Shown here: positions 53,131 through 61,180 of the stretch, one piece after another | Layout: the number at the start of each line of letters is the position of its first letter | Numbering within the stretch: the stretch's first letter is position 1 | DNA from: Dyella_A sp050749815 | GTDB taxonomy: Bacteria > Pseudomonadota > Gammaproteobacteria > Xanthomonadales > Rhodanobacteraceae | Direction of reading: 5' to 3' | DNA length: 64,000 bases | Assembly (NCBI RefSeq): GCF_050749815.1 | Contig: NZ_CP192735.1 | Location: forward strand, 248,001 to 312,000 | Made by a program: the position numbers and the translations under genes | The notes under the pieces: generated by a model | What the model was told of the DNA's origin: nothing | What the model saw: only the letters and a program-made list of their open reading frames with translations | The model's database searches: none

Positions 53131-56046
53131 TTACTGGAACTTGTAGGAGACGCCTACCTCGTAGCGGCGACCGTAGCGCTCCCAGGTGAGCACCTGGCGC
53201 GGGTCGTTGTTCTGGAACGTGGTGAAGATCTTGTTCGACAGGTTCGAGCCCTGGGCGATGACCGTCAGGCCGTCCAGCGGACCATGGTCGAAGGTGTAGC
53301 TGACCTGGGCGTCATAGGTGCTGCCGCCGGCCACCGTCTGCAGGATGCGCGAGGCGCTGATGCCCGATACTTCGCCCAGGAAGCTGGAGCGATAGTTGTC
53401 GCTGATACGTGCCTCGAATCCGGCGTGCTGGTAGTACACCGTGCCGTTGGCGACCCACTTGGACAGGCCCGGTACCGTGATCGGATCCGGGTTGCCACCG
53501 TACACCAGCGAGCTCTTGGTGCGATTGCCGGTGAAGATCGCGCCGAAGCCGTTCAGCGCCGGGGTGATCAAACCGCCCGGCAGGTTCAGGGTGACCTGGG
53601 CGCCCTTCACGTAGCCGCGGCCGTCGTTGGTGGGGCCGGAGATGGTGCCCATCGTCGTGCCCAGCTGGGCCTCCTGGGCCGGAGTCAGGCCGAACGGCAG
53701 GAACGAGCTGAAGTCGTAGAGGAACGCCGCGTTCGGGTTGATGTAGTCGTGCAGGGCGATGAAGTAGCCCGACACCGAGAAGTAACCACCCCCGCCGGTA
53801 CGGCACAGGTCCGAGTTCTTGTTGTCGGACGAGTTGCACGCGAAGCCGGACGAGTCACCCGAAAAGTAGTGCTCGTAGCTGACGTTGTAGTTGTCGGCCA
53901 TGGTCGGCTTCAGCTTTGCGTTGCCGCCGTCGGCCTTGAAGTACGCCTGGTTCGGATCGGTAGAGGACAGGTGGCTGATGTCTGCGTGAACCGTGAGACC
54001 GGGGTTCATCTGGTCCATGCGGGCACGAGCCAGGGTGCGAGCCGCGCTGACGCGCACGTCGTCATTACTGCTGAAGCCGAAGATCAGGTTGGCGCTCGGC
54101 AGGTACTTGTTGTAACTGATGCTGCCCTCGACCGGGATCAGCGAGATCGCATTGCCGGTGATGGCGCTGCCCGGAGCGACGCGCTCGCCTACGCCGCGCT
54201 GCGACGTGTGCTGCATCTGCATGCCGAAGTTGCCGCGCAGGGTGACCGTGTTGCCCAGGTTCGTGTCGAGGTTGAACTGGAAGTACGGCGTCAGCACCTT
54301 CTCGCGCACCTTCCAGTCCGGCGGGGTGTTGAGCGAGGAGCCGAAGGTCGGCACGCCAACCAGGGTGCCGTTGCTGATCTCTGCCAGCGGGTCGTAGCAA
54401 AGCTGCTGGCTGATGCCCATCCATGCCAGCGGGCTGCAATCGGTGCCGCTGTACGGTGCCGAAGTGACCGCATTGCCGCCGCTGATGGTGCCGCCGCCCA
54501 GGGTCAGGAAGGTCTGGTCGATGTGGTAGGTCTTGTTGCGCGTGCTGTGCGCCACGCCGACCTCCAGGCTGGAGAACGGGCCGCTGGCGAAGTCACGCTG
54601 CACGCTCAGCTTGAGGTTGGCCAGGTAATCGACGGTGTGCGGCGCGTTGATGAAGCCCGCCTGCACCAGGTCGTTGCCACCGCCCCAGCCCTGCGGGTCG
54701 GTCAACACCACGCCGTTGGTGTAATCCAGCGACGGGGTGACGTACAGCAAGCCGTCGTTGCGCTCGACAAAGCCGATGGTGTCGGTCGGGCCGCTCTTGT
54801 TGAAGCCCAAGCCCGAATAGCTTTCCAGGTTGATGTCGTCACGCGTGGCACGCGAGTAGTTGCCCACCAGGTCGGCGGACCAGTCTTCGTTGATGTGGAA
54901 CTTGTTGTCCCAGTTGAAGTTGTAGACGCGCGCGCTGGTGCTGTTGTAGTCGTTGCGGATGACCGGCGAGAGCGTGGTGTAGGTGCCGCTGGTGATCAGA
55001 CCGTTGCTGGTGGTGTAGCCGGGCTGCAGGGTGGCCGAACCCCAGGCGAGCGGCAGCTCCATGCCCTTGGCCTGCTGCACTTCCTTGAAGTTGGTGTACG
55101 TCATGTCGATCGTGCCGGTGTAGTGCTCGTTCGGCTGCCACTGCACCGTGGCAAGCAGACCGTTGCGCTTCATCGTGTCGGAGATGCCGTAGTTCTTCGC
55201 GCCACCCACCACGGCATTGCCGTTGGCCACCGCATTGTCGGTCGGGTAACCCCAGGGGGCCTGATGCTGGATCTGCGCGGGGTTCTTCTCGAAGTCCACG
55301 CCGAGGGTGACGCCCACCGTGTGGTCGGCGAACTGGTTCACCCACACACCGTTGAGGTTGTAACCCTTGTCACTGACGCCCGGCCCCTTGGACAGCTGCG
55401 ACTGGTCGTTCCAGATGTAGCGCGCGTTGACCGCGGCTTCGGCCTTGTCCTTTTCCAGCGGGCGGATGGTCTGCATGTCGACCGTGCCGGCCAGGCCCTG
55501 GCCGATCAGGTTAGCCTGTGGGCTCAGGTGCACCACCACGGTGTTGAACCAGCTCGAGGGGTACTGATCGAACTGCACGTCGCGGTTGTTGGAGGTCGAC
55601 ACCTGCTGACCGCCGTTGACCAGCGCGGTGGAGAAGTCCGGACCCAGGCCGTGGATGGTCAGCACCTGCGGGCGACCGCTCACTTCCTGCACGGCCAGGC
55701 CAGGCAGACGGCCCAGCGTGTCGGCGATGGACACGCCCGGCAGCTTGCCGATCTGTTCGGCCGAGACGGCCTCGACGATCGAGTCGGCGTTGCGCTTGAC
55801 CGCGGTGGAGTTCTCCAGGCTGCTCACGAAGCCGCTGACCTCGACGGCCTGCAGCTTGGTGGCGCCACGCTTGGTGTCGGTCTTCTTGCCGTCCTGGCTC
55901 TGCGTGGCCGACTGGTCGGTGTTCTGCGCGCTGTCGCTGGACTGCGGGCCCGGTGCCGATGCGGCATCCGCCTGAGCGTGCGTTGCCACCATGAACATGG
56001 CCGATGCCAGCGCCGCGCTGAGCAGATTGCGCTTGAGATTCAACAT
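53131..56046 (-). CDS. TonB-dependent outer-membrane receptor, maltodextrin-type
   Basis: A 971-residue receptor with signal peptide (LLSAALASAMFMVATHAQA), a possible TonB box (LQAVEVSG, around residues 67-74) and the plug (EAVSAEQIGKLPGVSIADTLGRLPGLAVQEVSGRPQVLTIHGLG). The rest is the 22-strand barrel, ending GRRYEVGVSYKFQ. It carries out energised uptake of sugar oligomers; maltodextrin is inferred from the GH13/GH31 neighbours and the operator at 56188. It ends in a strong terminator. Confidence 0.92.
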   Translation of the reverse strand: MLNLKRNLLSAALASAMFMVATHAQADAASAPGPQSSDSAQNTDQSATQSQDGKKTDTKRGATKLQAVEVSGFVSSLENSTAVKRNADSIVEAVSAEQIGKLPGVSIADTLGRLPGLAVQEVSGRPQVLTIHGLGPDFSTALVNGGQQVSTSNNRDVQFDQYPSSWFNTVVVHLSPQANLIGQGLAGTVDMQTIRPLEKDKAEAAVNARYIWNDQSQLSKGPGVSDKGYNLNGVWVNQFADHTVGVTLGVDFEKNPAQIQHQAPWGYPTDNAVANGNAVVGGAKNYGISDTMKRNGLLATVQWQPNEHYTGTIDMTYTNFKEVQQAKGMELPLAWGSATLQPGYTTSNGLITSGTYTTLSPVIRNDYNSTSARVYNFNWDNKFHINEDWSADLVGNYSRATRDDINLESYSGLGFNKSGPTDTIGFVERNDGLLYVTPSLDYTNGVVLTDPQGWGGGNDLVQAGFINAPHTVDYLANLKLSVQRDFASGPFSSLEVGVAHSTRNKTYHIDQTFLTLGGGTISGGNAVTSAPYSGTDCSPLAWMGISQQLCYDPLAEISNGTLVGVPTFGSSLNTPPDWKVREKVLTPYFQFNLDTNLGNTVTLRGNFGMQMQHTSQRGVGERVAPGSAITGNAISLIPVEGSISYNKYLPSANLIFGFSSNDDVRVSAARTLARARMDQMNPGLTVHADISHLSSTDPNQAYFKADGGNAKLKPTMADNYNVSYEHYFSGDSSGFACNSSDNKNSDLCRTGGGGYFSVSGYFIALHDYINPNAAFLYDFSSFLPFGLTPAQEAQLGTTMGTISGPTNDGRGYVKGAQVTLNLPGGLITPALNGFGAIFTGNRTKSSLVYGGNPDPITVPGLSKWVANGTVYYQHAGFEARISDNYRSSFLGEVSGISASRILQTVAGGSTYDAQVSYTFDHGPLDGLTVIAQGSNLSNKIFTTFQNNDPRQVLTWERYGRRYEVGVSYKFQ

Positions 56047-56187
56047 GTACGCCTCCCCTTGGAAAATCGATTTGATTTCGCCGGGAGTGCCGTTGGAGTC
56101 GACCCAGGCCTGCCCGTTGCGAACGACGTTATGGTTGTGCCGTCGGGGCGGGATGTTAGTCCCGGGTCAGGCGATGCAGCGCAAACC

Positions 56188-56202
56188 TGCATACGTATTC
56201 AT
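56188..56202. promoter_or_regulatory. maltose-regulon operator TGCATACGTATTCAT, copy 3
   Basis: Identical 15-bp copy, 141 bp upstream of the TonB receptor start. A second LacI-like dyad, GAAAACGTTTCC (56279-56290), lies 76 bp further. Confidence 0.78.
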
Positions 56203-56851
56203 AACAATCCGTCATGCGCCTATCACTTTGTTGCAACTGATATTTTTTCTTGCCGCAACGCAATAGTCAGTTCGCAAAGAAAACGTTTCCATCGTTATCC
56301 CGTAACGCCATTGCGGGATGGTGCGACGCGGCAATATTTGTCGATGGTCGCGCCATGCACCCGGCGCGGGACATTGGGGGTGGTGCGCGCTTCGTCGTGG
56401 CCGTCAGCGCAGAGGTGCGGTGAACCTACGTGCTTCGTAGCGCGTCGCGTGCGGCACGGAAACGGTATGGGCGTCCCGGCGTTTGGACGTCCATACCGCT
56501 CTTTCGATACGAGTCGACACGGGTACGCTGGGTGGCGGAAAAGCGTGCCGCCGGCGCGCGCAGGAAGGGATTGATCGCTGTTCGCCGATCGAGGGGAAAA
56601 CTGAAGCCTGGCGCGGTCCCGCCGCTGTCGCAGCAAGTGGTTTCGGTAGCGTGCGCCACGCCCCATGGCGTCGCACCGGGGGCAGCAGGCGGACCTACTT
56701 TGCGGGGTATCCATCGCCTCGCGCCGCGAAGCGAATGCATAGGTCGCACATGAGCGATGAACCGCGTTTCGCGCGTCGGCTCGAGCGCTGCGCGACGTCG
56801 GATGTGGCGTCGCACCATGCGCCACAAGGGCTGCGGCGCCGTCCAATTGCC
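56203..56851. other. long divergent non-coding region between TonB receptor and alpha-glucosidase
   Basis: About 650 bp without a supported gene. It contains GAAAACGTTTCC (56279-56290), the inverted pair TTGCAACTGA (56231-56240) and TCAGTTCGCAA (56267-56277), and a long hairpin at 56463-56498. The part near 56210-56300 is AT-richer than its surroundings, as expected for a promoter. Confidence 0.5.
56463..56498. repeat. hairpin with 14-bp arms in divergent region
   Basis: CGGTATGGGCGTCC (56463-56476) and GGACGTCCATACCG (56485-56498) pair with one mismatch across eight bases. Its role is unknown; it could be a transcription barrier between the divergent units or a small-RNA element. Confidence 0.6.
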
Positions 56852-56866
56852 ATGAATACGTATGCA
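56852..56866. promoter_or_regulatory. maltose-regulon operator, copy 4 (reverse orientation)
   Basis: ATGAATACGTATGCA is the exact reverse complement of copies 1-3. It lies 106 bp upstream of the alpha-glucosidase start and faces it with the same orientation relative to the gene as the other copies face theirs. Confidence 0.78.
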
Positions 56867-56972
56867 GAATGGTCGGCGGCAGGGGGCGGGCAATTAAGCT
56901 GCCCGCCATCGCTGCCTCGGGTAGCACGCGCGGCCCAACGGGGGGCACCGGCGCGGACGTCGGGATCAATGC

Positions 56973-58589
56973 ATGCACAAGCAACCGTGGTGGCGCGGAG
57001 CCGTCATCTACCAGATCTATCCGCGTAGTTTCCTGGATACCAACGGCGATGGCGTGGGCGACCTGCCGGGCATCGTCGAGCGACTCGACTACGTGGCGGG
57101 GCTCGGCGTGGAGGCGATCTGGATCGCGCCGTTCTTCAAGTCGCCGATGGCCGACTTCGGCTACGACATCGCCGACTACCGCGACGTCGATCCGCTGTTC
57201 GGCACGCTCGCCGACTTCGACCGGCTGCTGGCCAAGGCGCACTCGCTCGGCCTGAAGGTGATGATCGACCAGGTGCTCAGCCACACCTCGAGCGAGCACG
57301 CGTGGTTCCAGGAGAGCCGGGCCAGCCGCGACAACCCCAAGGCCGACTGGTATGTGTGGGCCGACGCGCGCGAAGACGGTACGCCGCCGAATAACTGGTT
57401 GTCGCTGTTCGGCGGTTGCGCCTGGCAGTGGGAGCCGCGCCGTGGCCAGTACTACCTGCACAACTTCCTGACCTCGCAGCCGGATCTGAACTTCCACAAT
57501 CCGGCCGTGCGCGCGGCGATCCTGGACAGCGTGAAGTTCTGGCTCGATCGCGGCGTCGACGGCCTGCGGCTGGATGCAATCAACTTCTGCTTCCACGACA
57601 AGCTGCTGCGTAACAACCCGCCCAAGCCGCCGCACGAGCGCGTGGGGCGCGGCTTCAGCCCGGACAACCCGTACGCGTTCCAGCGCCACTGGTACAACAA
57701 CACGCAGCCGGAGAACCTGGAGTTCCTGGAGGAGCTGCGCGCGTTGCTGGATAAGTACGGCGACGCCGCCGCACTCGGCGAGATCTCCTCGGAAGACTCG
57801 CTGGCGACGATGGCCGAATACACCAGCGGCAGGCGGCTGCACCTGGGTTACAGCTTCGAGTTGCTCACCGACGATTTCAGCGCCGCGTACATCCGCGGCA
57901 CGGTCGAGCGGCTGGAAGCGCAGATGACCGAAGGCTGGCCGTGCTGGGCCATCTCCAACCACGACGTGGAGCGCGTGCTCTCGCGTTGGGGCAACGGCGA
58001 CGCCTCGCCGCAGCTGGCCAACCTGCTCACCGCGATGGTCTGTTCGCTGCGCGGTTCGGTGTGCGTGTACCAGGGCGAAGAGCTGGCGCTGACCGAGGCG
58101 GACGTTCCCTATGAGGCGCTGCGCGATCCCTACGGCATCGCGTTCTGGCCCAACTTCAAGGGTCGCGACGGTTGTCGCACGCCGATGCCGTGGGACGACC
58201 GCCTGCACGCTGGCTTCAGCAGCGTCGCGCCGTGGCTGCCGGTGCCTGCCGACCACGCGGCGCGTTCGGTGCAGCACCAGGAAGGCGCGCCGCATTCGGC
58301 GCTCAAGGGTTTCCGCAGTTTCATGCACTGGCGCCGCACGCAGCCAGCGCTGTGCTGGGGCGACATCCGCTTTGTCGATGCACCCGAACCGGTGCTGGCG
58401 TTTACCCGCACCCTGGACGGCGAGACGGTGTTCGCTGCGTTCAACCTCGGTGCGCAGCCGGCGTCACTGGACGTGGGCTCGCTCGGTACGCTGACGGCGC
58501 TGGACGGCCACGGGCTCGCTGCCGGTTCGCTCGCCGATGGCATGCTGCAGCTGCCCGCGCATGCGCTGATGTACGCCCGTATCGGGTGA
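56973..58589 (+). CDS. GH13 alpha-glucosidase (cytosolic)
   Basis: A 538-residue GH13 enzyme of the oligo-1,6-glucosidase/alpha-glucosidase group: VIYQIYPRSFLDTNGDGVGDLPGI at the N-terminus, catalytic DGLRLDAINF, ALGEISSED and ISNHDVERV. No signal peptide is present, so it acts in the cytosol on imported maltose or maltooligosaccharides. ATG 56973 has GGGA upstream. It is divergent from the TonB receptor, with operator copy 4 in its promoter, and is followed by the broken GNAT gene at 8 bp. Confidence 0.92.
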   Translation: MHKQPWWRGAVIYQIYPRSFLDTNGDGVGDLPGIVERLDYVAGLGVEAIWIAPFFKSPMADFGYDIADYRDVDPLFGTLADFDRLLAKAHSLGLKVMIDQVLSHTSSEHAWFQESRASRDNPKADWYVWADAREDGTPPNNWLSLFGGCAWQWEPRRGQYYLHNFLTSQPDLNFHNPAVRAAILDSVKFWLDRGVDGLRLDAINFCFHDKLLRNNPPKPPHERVGRGFSPDNPYAFQRHWYNNTQPENLEFLEELRALLDKYGDAAALGEISSEDSLATMAEYTSGRRLHLGYSFELLTDDFSAAYIRGTVERLEAQMTEGWPCWAISNHDVERVLSRWGNGDASPQLANLLTAMVCSLRGSVCVYQGEELALTEADVPYEALRDPYGIAFWPNFKGRDGCRTPMPWDDRLHAGFSSVAPWLPVPADHAARSVQHQEGAPHSALKGFRSFMHWRRTQPALCWGDIRFVDAPEPVLAFTRTLDGETVFAAFNLGAQPASLDVGSLGTLTALDGHGLAAGSLADGMLQLPAHALMYARIG

Positions 58590-58596
58590 GCGGCCG

Positions 58597-59058
58597 ATGG
58601 CGTTCCTGGTCCGTCCGGGTGAGCTGAGCGATGAAGCGGTGTAGGCGCTGCTGCGCGAGCACCTGGCCGGCGTAGCGCTGCACTCGCCGCCGGAAAGTAT
58701 CCATGCCCTCGACCTGGACGGGTTGCGCGCACCGGGCATGAGCTTTTGGACGCTGTGGGACGGCGAGGCACTGCTGGCCTGCGGCGCGCTGAAGGAGCTC
58801 GATGGCGAGCATGGCGAAGTGAAGTCGATGCGCACGGCGGCGGCGCATCTGCGCAAGGGCGCGGCGCGCGTGATGCTGGAACACATCGTGGCCGAGGCGC
58901 GCCGGCGCGGCTATCGCCGCCTGAGCCTGGAAACCGGCACGGCTGCGGCGTTCGAGCCGGCGCATCGCTTGTATGCGGCGGCGGGCTTTGCCCCCTGCGG
59001 GCCCTTTAGCGGTTACGTCGACGATCCGTACAGTTGCTTCATGACGCTGACGTTGTAG
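58597..59058 (+). pseudogene. GNAT acetyltransferase gene with in-frame TAG
   Basis: From ATG 58597 the frame reads MAFLVRPGELSDEAV, then TAG (58642-58644), then ALLREHLAGVALHSPPESIHALDLDGLR, ending in a complete GNAT fold (CGALKELDGEHGEVKSMRT; LRKGAARVMLEHIVAEARRRGY; LYAAAGFAPCGPF). In the family the interrupted position is usually Q, so CAG to TAG explains it. The remaining fragment from ATG 58738 (107 residues) lacks the first strand and helix. It is coupled to the alpha-glucosidase gene by 8 bp. Confidence 0.78.
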
Positions 59059-59081
59059 GCGCGGCGGTCGGGGCGGGGGCG

Positions 59082-59202
59082 AAGAGCATCGCGACTGAAG
59101 TCGCTCCTACAGGGTAGGTGGGCTTTCGGTGGGTTGCGGGAGGGGCTTCAGCCGTGACGAGGGGAGCGACAAAGAGCATCGCGACTGAAGTCGCTCCTAC
59201 AG
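59082..59202. repeat. two copies of a GCGACTGAAGTCGC hairpin element
   Basis: AAGAGCATCGCGACTGAAGTCGCTCCTACAG occurs at 59082-59112 and 59172-59202 with no differences. The inner GCGAC-TGAA-GTCGC is a stable tetraloop hairpin, and the CTCCTAC end links it to the GTAGGAG repeats at 10218 and 22777. Confidence 0.8.
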
Positions 59203-59235
59203 GAGCGAGCTTGTGCCCTGTCGCGACGCAGTCGC

Positions 59236-59991
59236 TCAGATTCCTGCGTACCACTCGTAGCCGTAGTCTTCCCAGTAGCCGCCCTTGCCGCCGGCGATGT
59301 GGGCGAACGAGTCGACCAGTTCGATGCGGGCGATGTACTTGGCCTGCTTGTAGCCGAGCTGGCGGCTCACGCGCAGGCGCAGCGGGGCGCCGTTCTTGAT
59401 CGGCAGCGGCTGGTTGTTGAGGCCCCAGGCCAGCAGGGTCTGCGGGTGGCGGGCTTCGGGGATGTCCACGCTCTCGTAGTACGGCTCGCCGGGGTCCATC
59501 TCGTCGTAGCAGTGGAACACCACGTAGCGCGCGTTCGATTTCACGCCCACCTTGTCCAGCACGTGCGACAGCCGTATGCCGTGCCACTTGCCGATCGCAC
59601 TCCAGCCCTCCACGCAGTCGTGGCGGGTGATCTGCGCCACTTGCTCGATCTGCTTGAGGTCGTCGATGGAGAACGACAGCGGACGATCGACCAGGCCGCC
59701 GACCTGCAGGCGGTAGTCGCGGAAGCCGTTGGCCAGCAGCGACTGGTACACCTCGGTGGTGGGCATGGCGGTGCCGTTGGAGCGGAACACCGGCGAGAGG
59801 TCGGCCTCGGTGTATTCCTTGGCCATCGCGCTGGACGGGGCGAGCAGCGCCTGCACGCGGCGGTTGAGCCCCTGCGCCTTGTTCAGCACCTTCGGGCCCC
59901 AGTCGCTCTGCGAGATGCGGTCGCAGCCGGCGACGATCACGCCGGCGGTACCCATGATCGCCATGCGGATAAACGAGCGGCGGTCAGTCAT
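59236..59991 (-). CDS. molybdopterin-dependent oxidoreductase (sulfite-oxidase fold)
   Basis: A 251-residue enzyme of the YedY/sulfite-oxidase superfamily. An N-terminal twin-arginine-like DRRSFIRM followed by MGTAGVIVAGC suggests Tat export, with a possible lipobox Cys23. The molybdenum-coordinating Cys is C126 (RHDCVEGWSAIGKW). Family members reduce methionine sulfoxide or oxidise sulfite in the periplasm; this short form lacks a dimerisation domain. Its start overlaps the end of the cytochrome gene by 8 bp. It is not a clear MsrP by length and context, so no symbol is given. Confidence 0.86.
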   Translation of the reverse strand: MTDRRSFIRMAIMGTAGVIVAGCDRISQSDWGPKVLNKAQGLNRRVQALLAPSSAMAKEYTEADLSPVFRSNGTAMPTTEVYQSLLANGFRDYRLQVGGLVDRPLSFSIDDLKQIEQVAQITRHDCVEGWSAIGKWHGIRLSHVLDKVGVKSNARYVVFHCYDEMDPGEPYYESVDIPEARHPQTLLAWGLNNQPLPIKNGAPLRLRVSRQLGYKQAKYIARIELVDSFAHIAGGKGGYWEDYGYEWYAGI

Positions 59992-60874
59992 GGCGGCTCT
60001 CCGCGGTGGTCTTGGTGGCTGGCCTGGTCGGGTCTTCGTCGATGCGGTACCAGCCGGTGATCATGCCGCGCAGCTGATTGAACGCGCCGCTGATCAGCAC
60101 CTCGAACACGTGGATCAGCACGAACGCCACGAAACCCCAGGCGATGATGAAGTGGATGGTGCGCGCGGTCTGCCGGCCGCCGACGGCCTCCACCAGCGGC
60201 GACAGCACCGCGTCCAGGCGTGGCGACATCGCCAGCCCCATCAGCACCACGCCGATGCCGAAAACGAAGATCACCGTGAGGTAGGCCAGCCGCTGCAGGA
60301 TGTTGTAGCGCAGCGCTTCCTCGCCGTGCGGGTGTTTGAACTTGAGGTGGTCGACGATGGAGCGGCCGATGCCGCGCCAGTCCGACCGTGTGGGAATCAG
60401 GTCGCGCTGCAGATGCTTGCGGGCGATCGAGTAGCCGACATAGCACAAGCCGTTGAGCACGAAGACCCAGGCAAAGAAGAAGTGCCATTGCCGGCCCATC
60501 GCCAGCCAGCGCGAGCCAGGCACGGTGAGCCAGGAGGGAAAGCCGCGTACCTGCGGCTTGCCGTCCAGACCGTTGGAAACGCCGAACAACCCGGTGGTGA
60601 CGAACTCGTGCTGGCCGACGCGGGTGACGCCGACCAGTTGCCCGTTGGCGTCGGTGCGCGCGCCCATCGCCAGGATCTCCTTGCCGGGGTCGGAGCGATT
60701 GCCCAGCGACAGGCTCGGGTGCGCGTTGAAGATCTGCAGGCCACTCATGAACATGATCGACAGGGCGACCACGTTGACCCAGTGCATGATGCGGATCGGC
60801 CAGCTGTGCCGGTAGACCAGCCGGCTGCGGGCGCGCCCGGCCGGTACGGCGACGGTTTCCACAGGTGCGCTCAT
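59984..60874 (-). CDS. cytochrome b/b6-type membrane subunit
   Basis: A 296-residue protein with at least four helices and His pairs for b-type hemes: HSWPIRIMHWVNVVALSIMFMSG, RQWHFFFAWVFVLNGLCYVGYS, RLAYLTVIFVFGIGVVLMGLA and RTIHFIIAWGFVAFVLIHVFEVL. It passes quinol electrons to the molybdopterin enzyme that follows. GGGGGG precedes ATG 60874 by five bases. Upstream open sequence on this strand is antisense to the glucan synthase gene. Confidence 0.88.
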   Translation of the reverse strand: MSAPVETVAVPAGRARSRLVYRHSWPIRIMHWVNVVALSIMFMSGLQIFNAHPSLSLGNRSDPGKEILAMGARTDANGQLVGVTRVGQHEFVTTGLFGVSNGLDGKPQVRGFPSWLTVPGSRWLAMGRQWHFFFAWVFVLNGLCYVGYSIARKHLQRDLIPTRSDWRGIGRSIVDHLKFKHPHGEEALRYNILQRLAYLTVIFVFGIGVVLMGLAMSPRLDAVLSPLVEAVGGRQTARTIHFIIAWGFVAFVLIHVFEVLISGAFNQLRGMITGWYRIDEDPTRPATKTTAESRHD

Positions 60875-61180
60875 GCTTTCCCCCCGGGTGGGACGGCCGG
60901 ATCGGCGGTGGCGGCAGTGTAGCGCCGCGTGTAACTGCTCATCGGTCCCCCTTGCGGACACTGGCTGCATTCGTACCAGCCATTCGCCGCGGGGTCGACG
61001 GCGGTTACATCGCCCGTTCGGGCCCGAGCCCGGCCGAACCAGGATTTCACGTGCACAGGCGTATCCATGCCGCACGGAGCGGGCGGCGGGCCGGGCCGGT
61101 CGCCTCTTCGTGCCTTGGCTGCCAGTGCCCGCGCCCGCCGCGCGGGCACGCGACGGCTTCTTCCGCAGGAGTCGAGCGCC
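60875..61180. other. divergent promoter region of cytochrome and glucan synthase genes
   Basis: About 300 bp without a supported gene. It must hold the promoters of the cytochrome/molybdopterin operon and of the glucan synthase. No distinct operator was recognised. Confidence 0.4.

Noticed and set aside
53092..56574. A plus-strand open frame of about 1160 codons opposite the TonB receptor
   Set aside because: Composition is Val/Arg/His-rich with no motif, while the minus strand codes a complete receptor with signal peptide, plug and barrel.
2299..58644. Amber recoding (TAG read as an amino acid) to explain both interrupted genes
   Set aside because: TAG is the normal stop of many intact genes here (for example 9653-9655, 19885-19887, 51493-51495 and 59056-59058), so genome-wide recoding is not supported.
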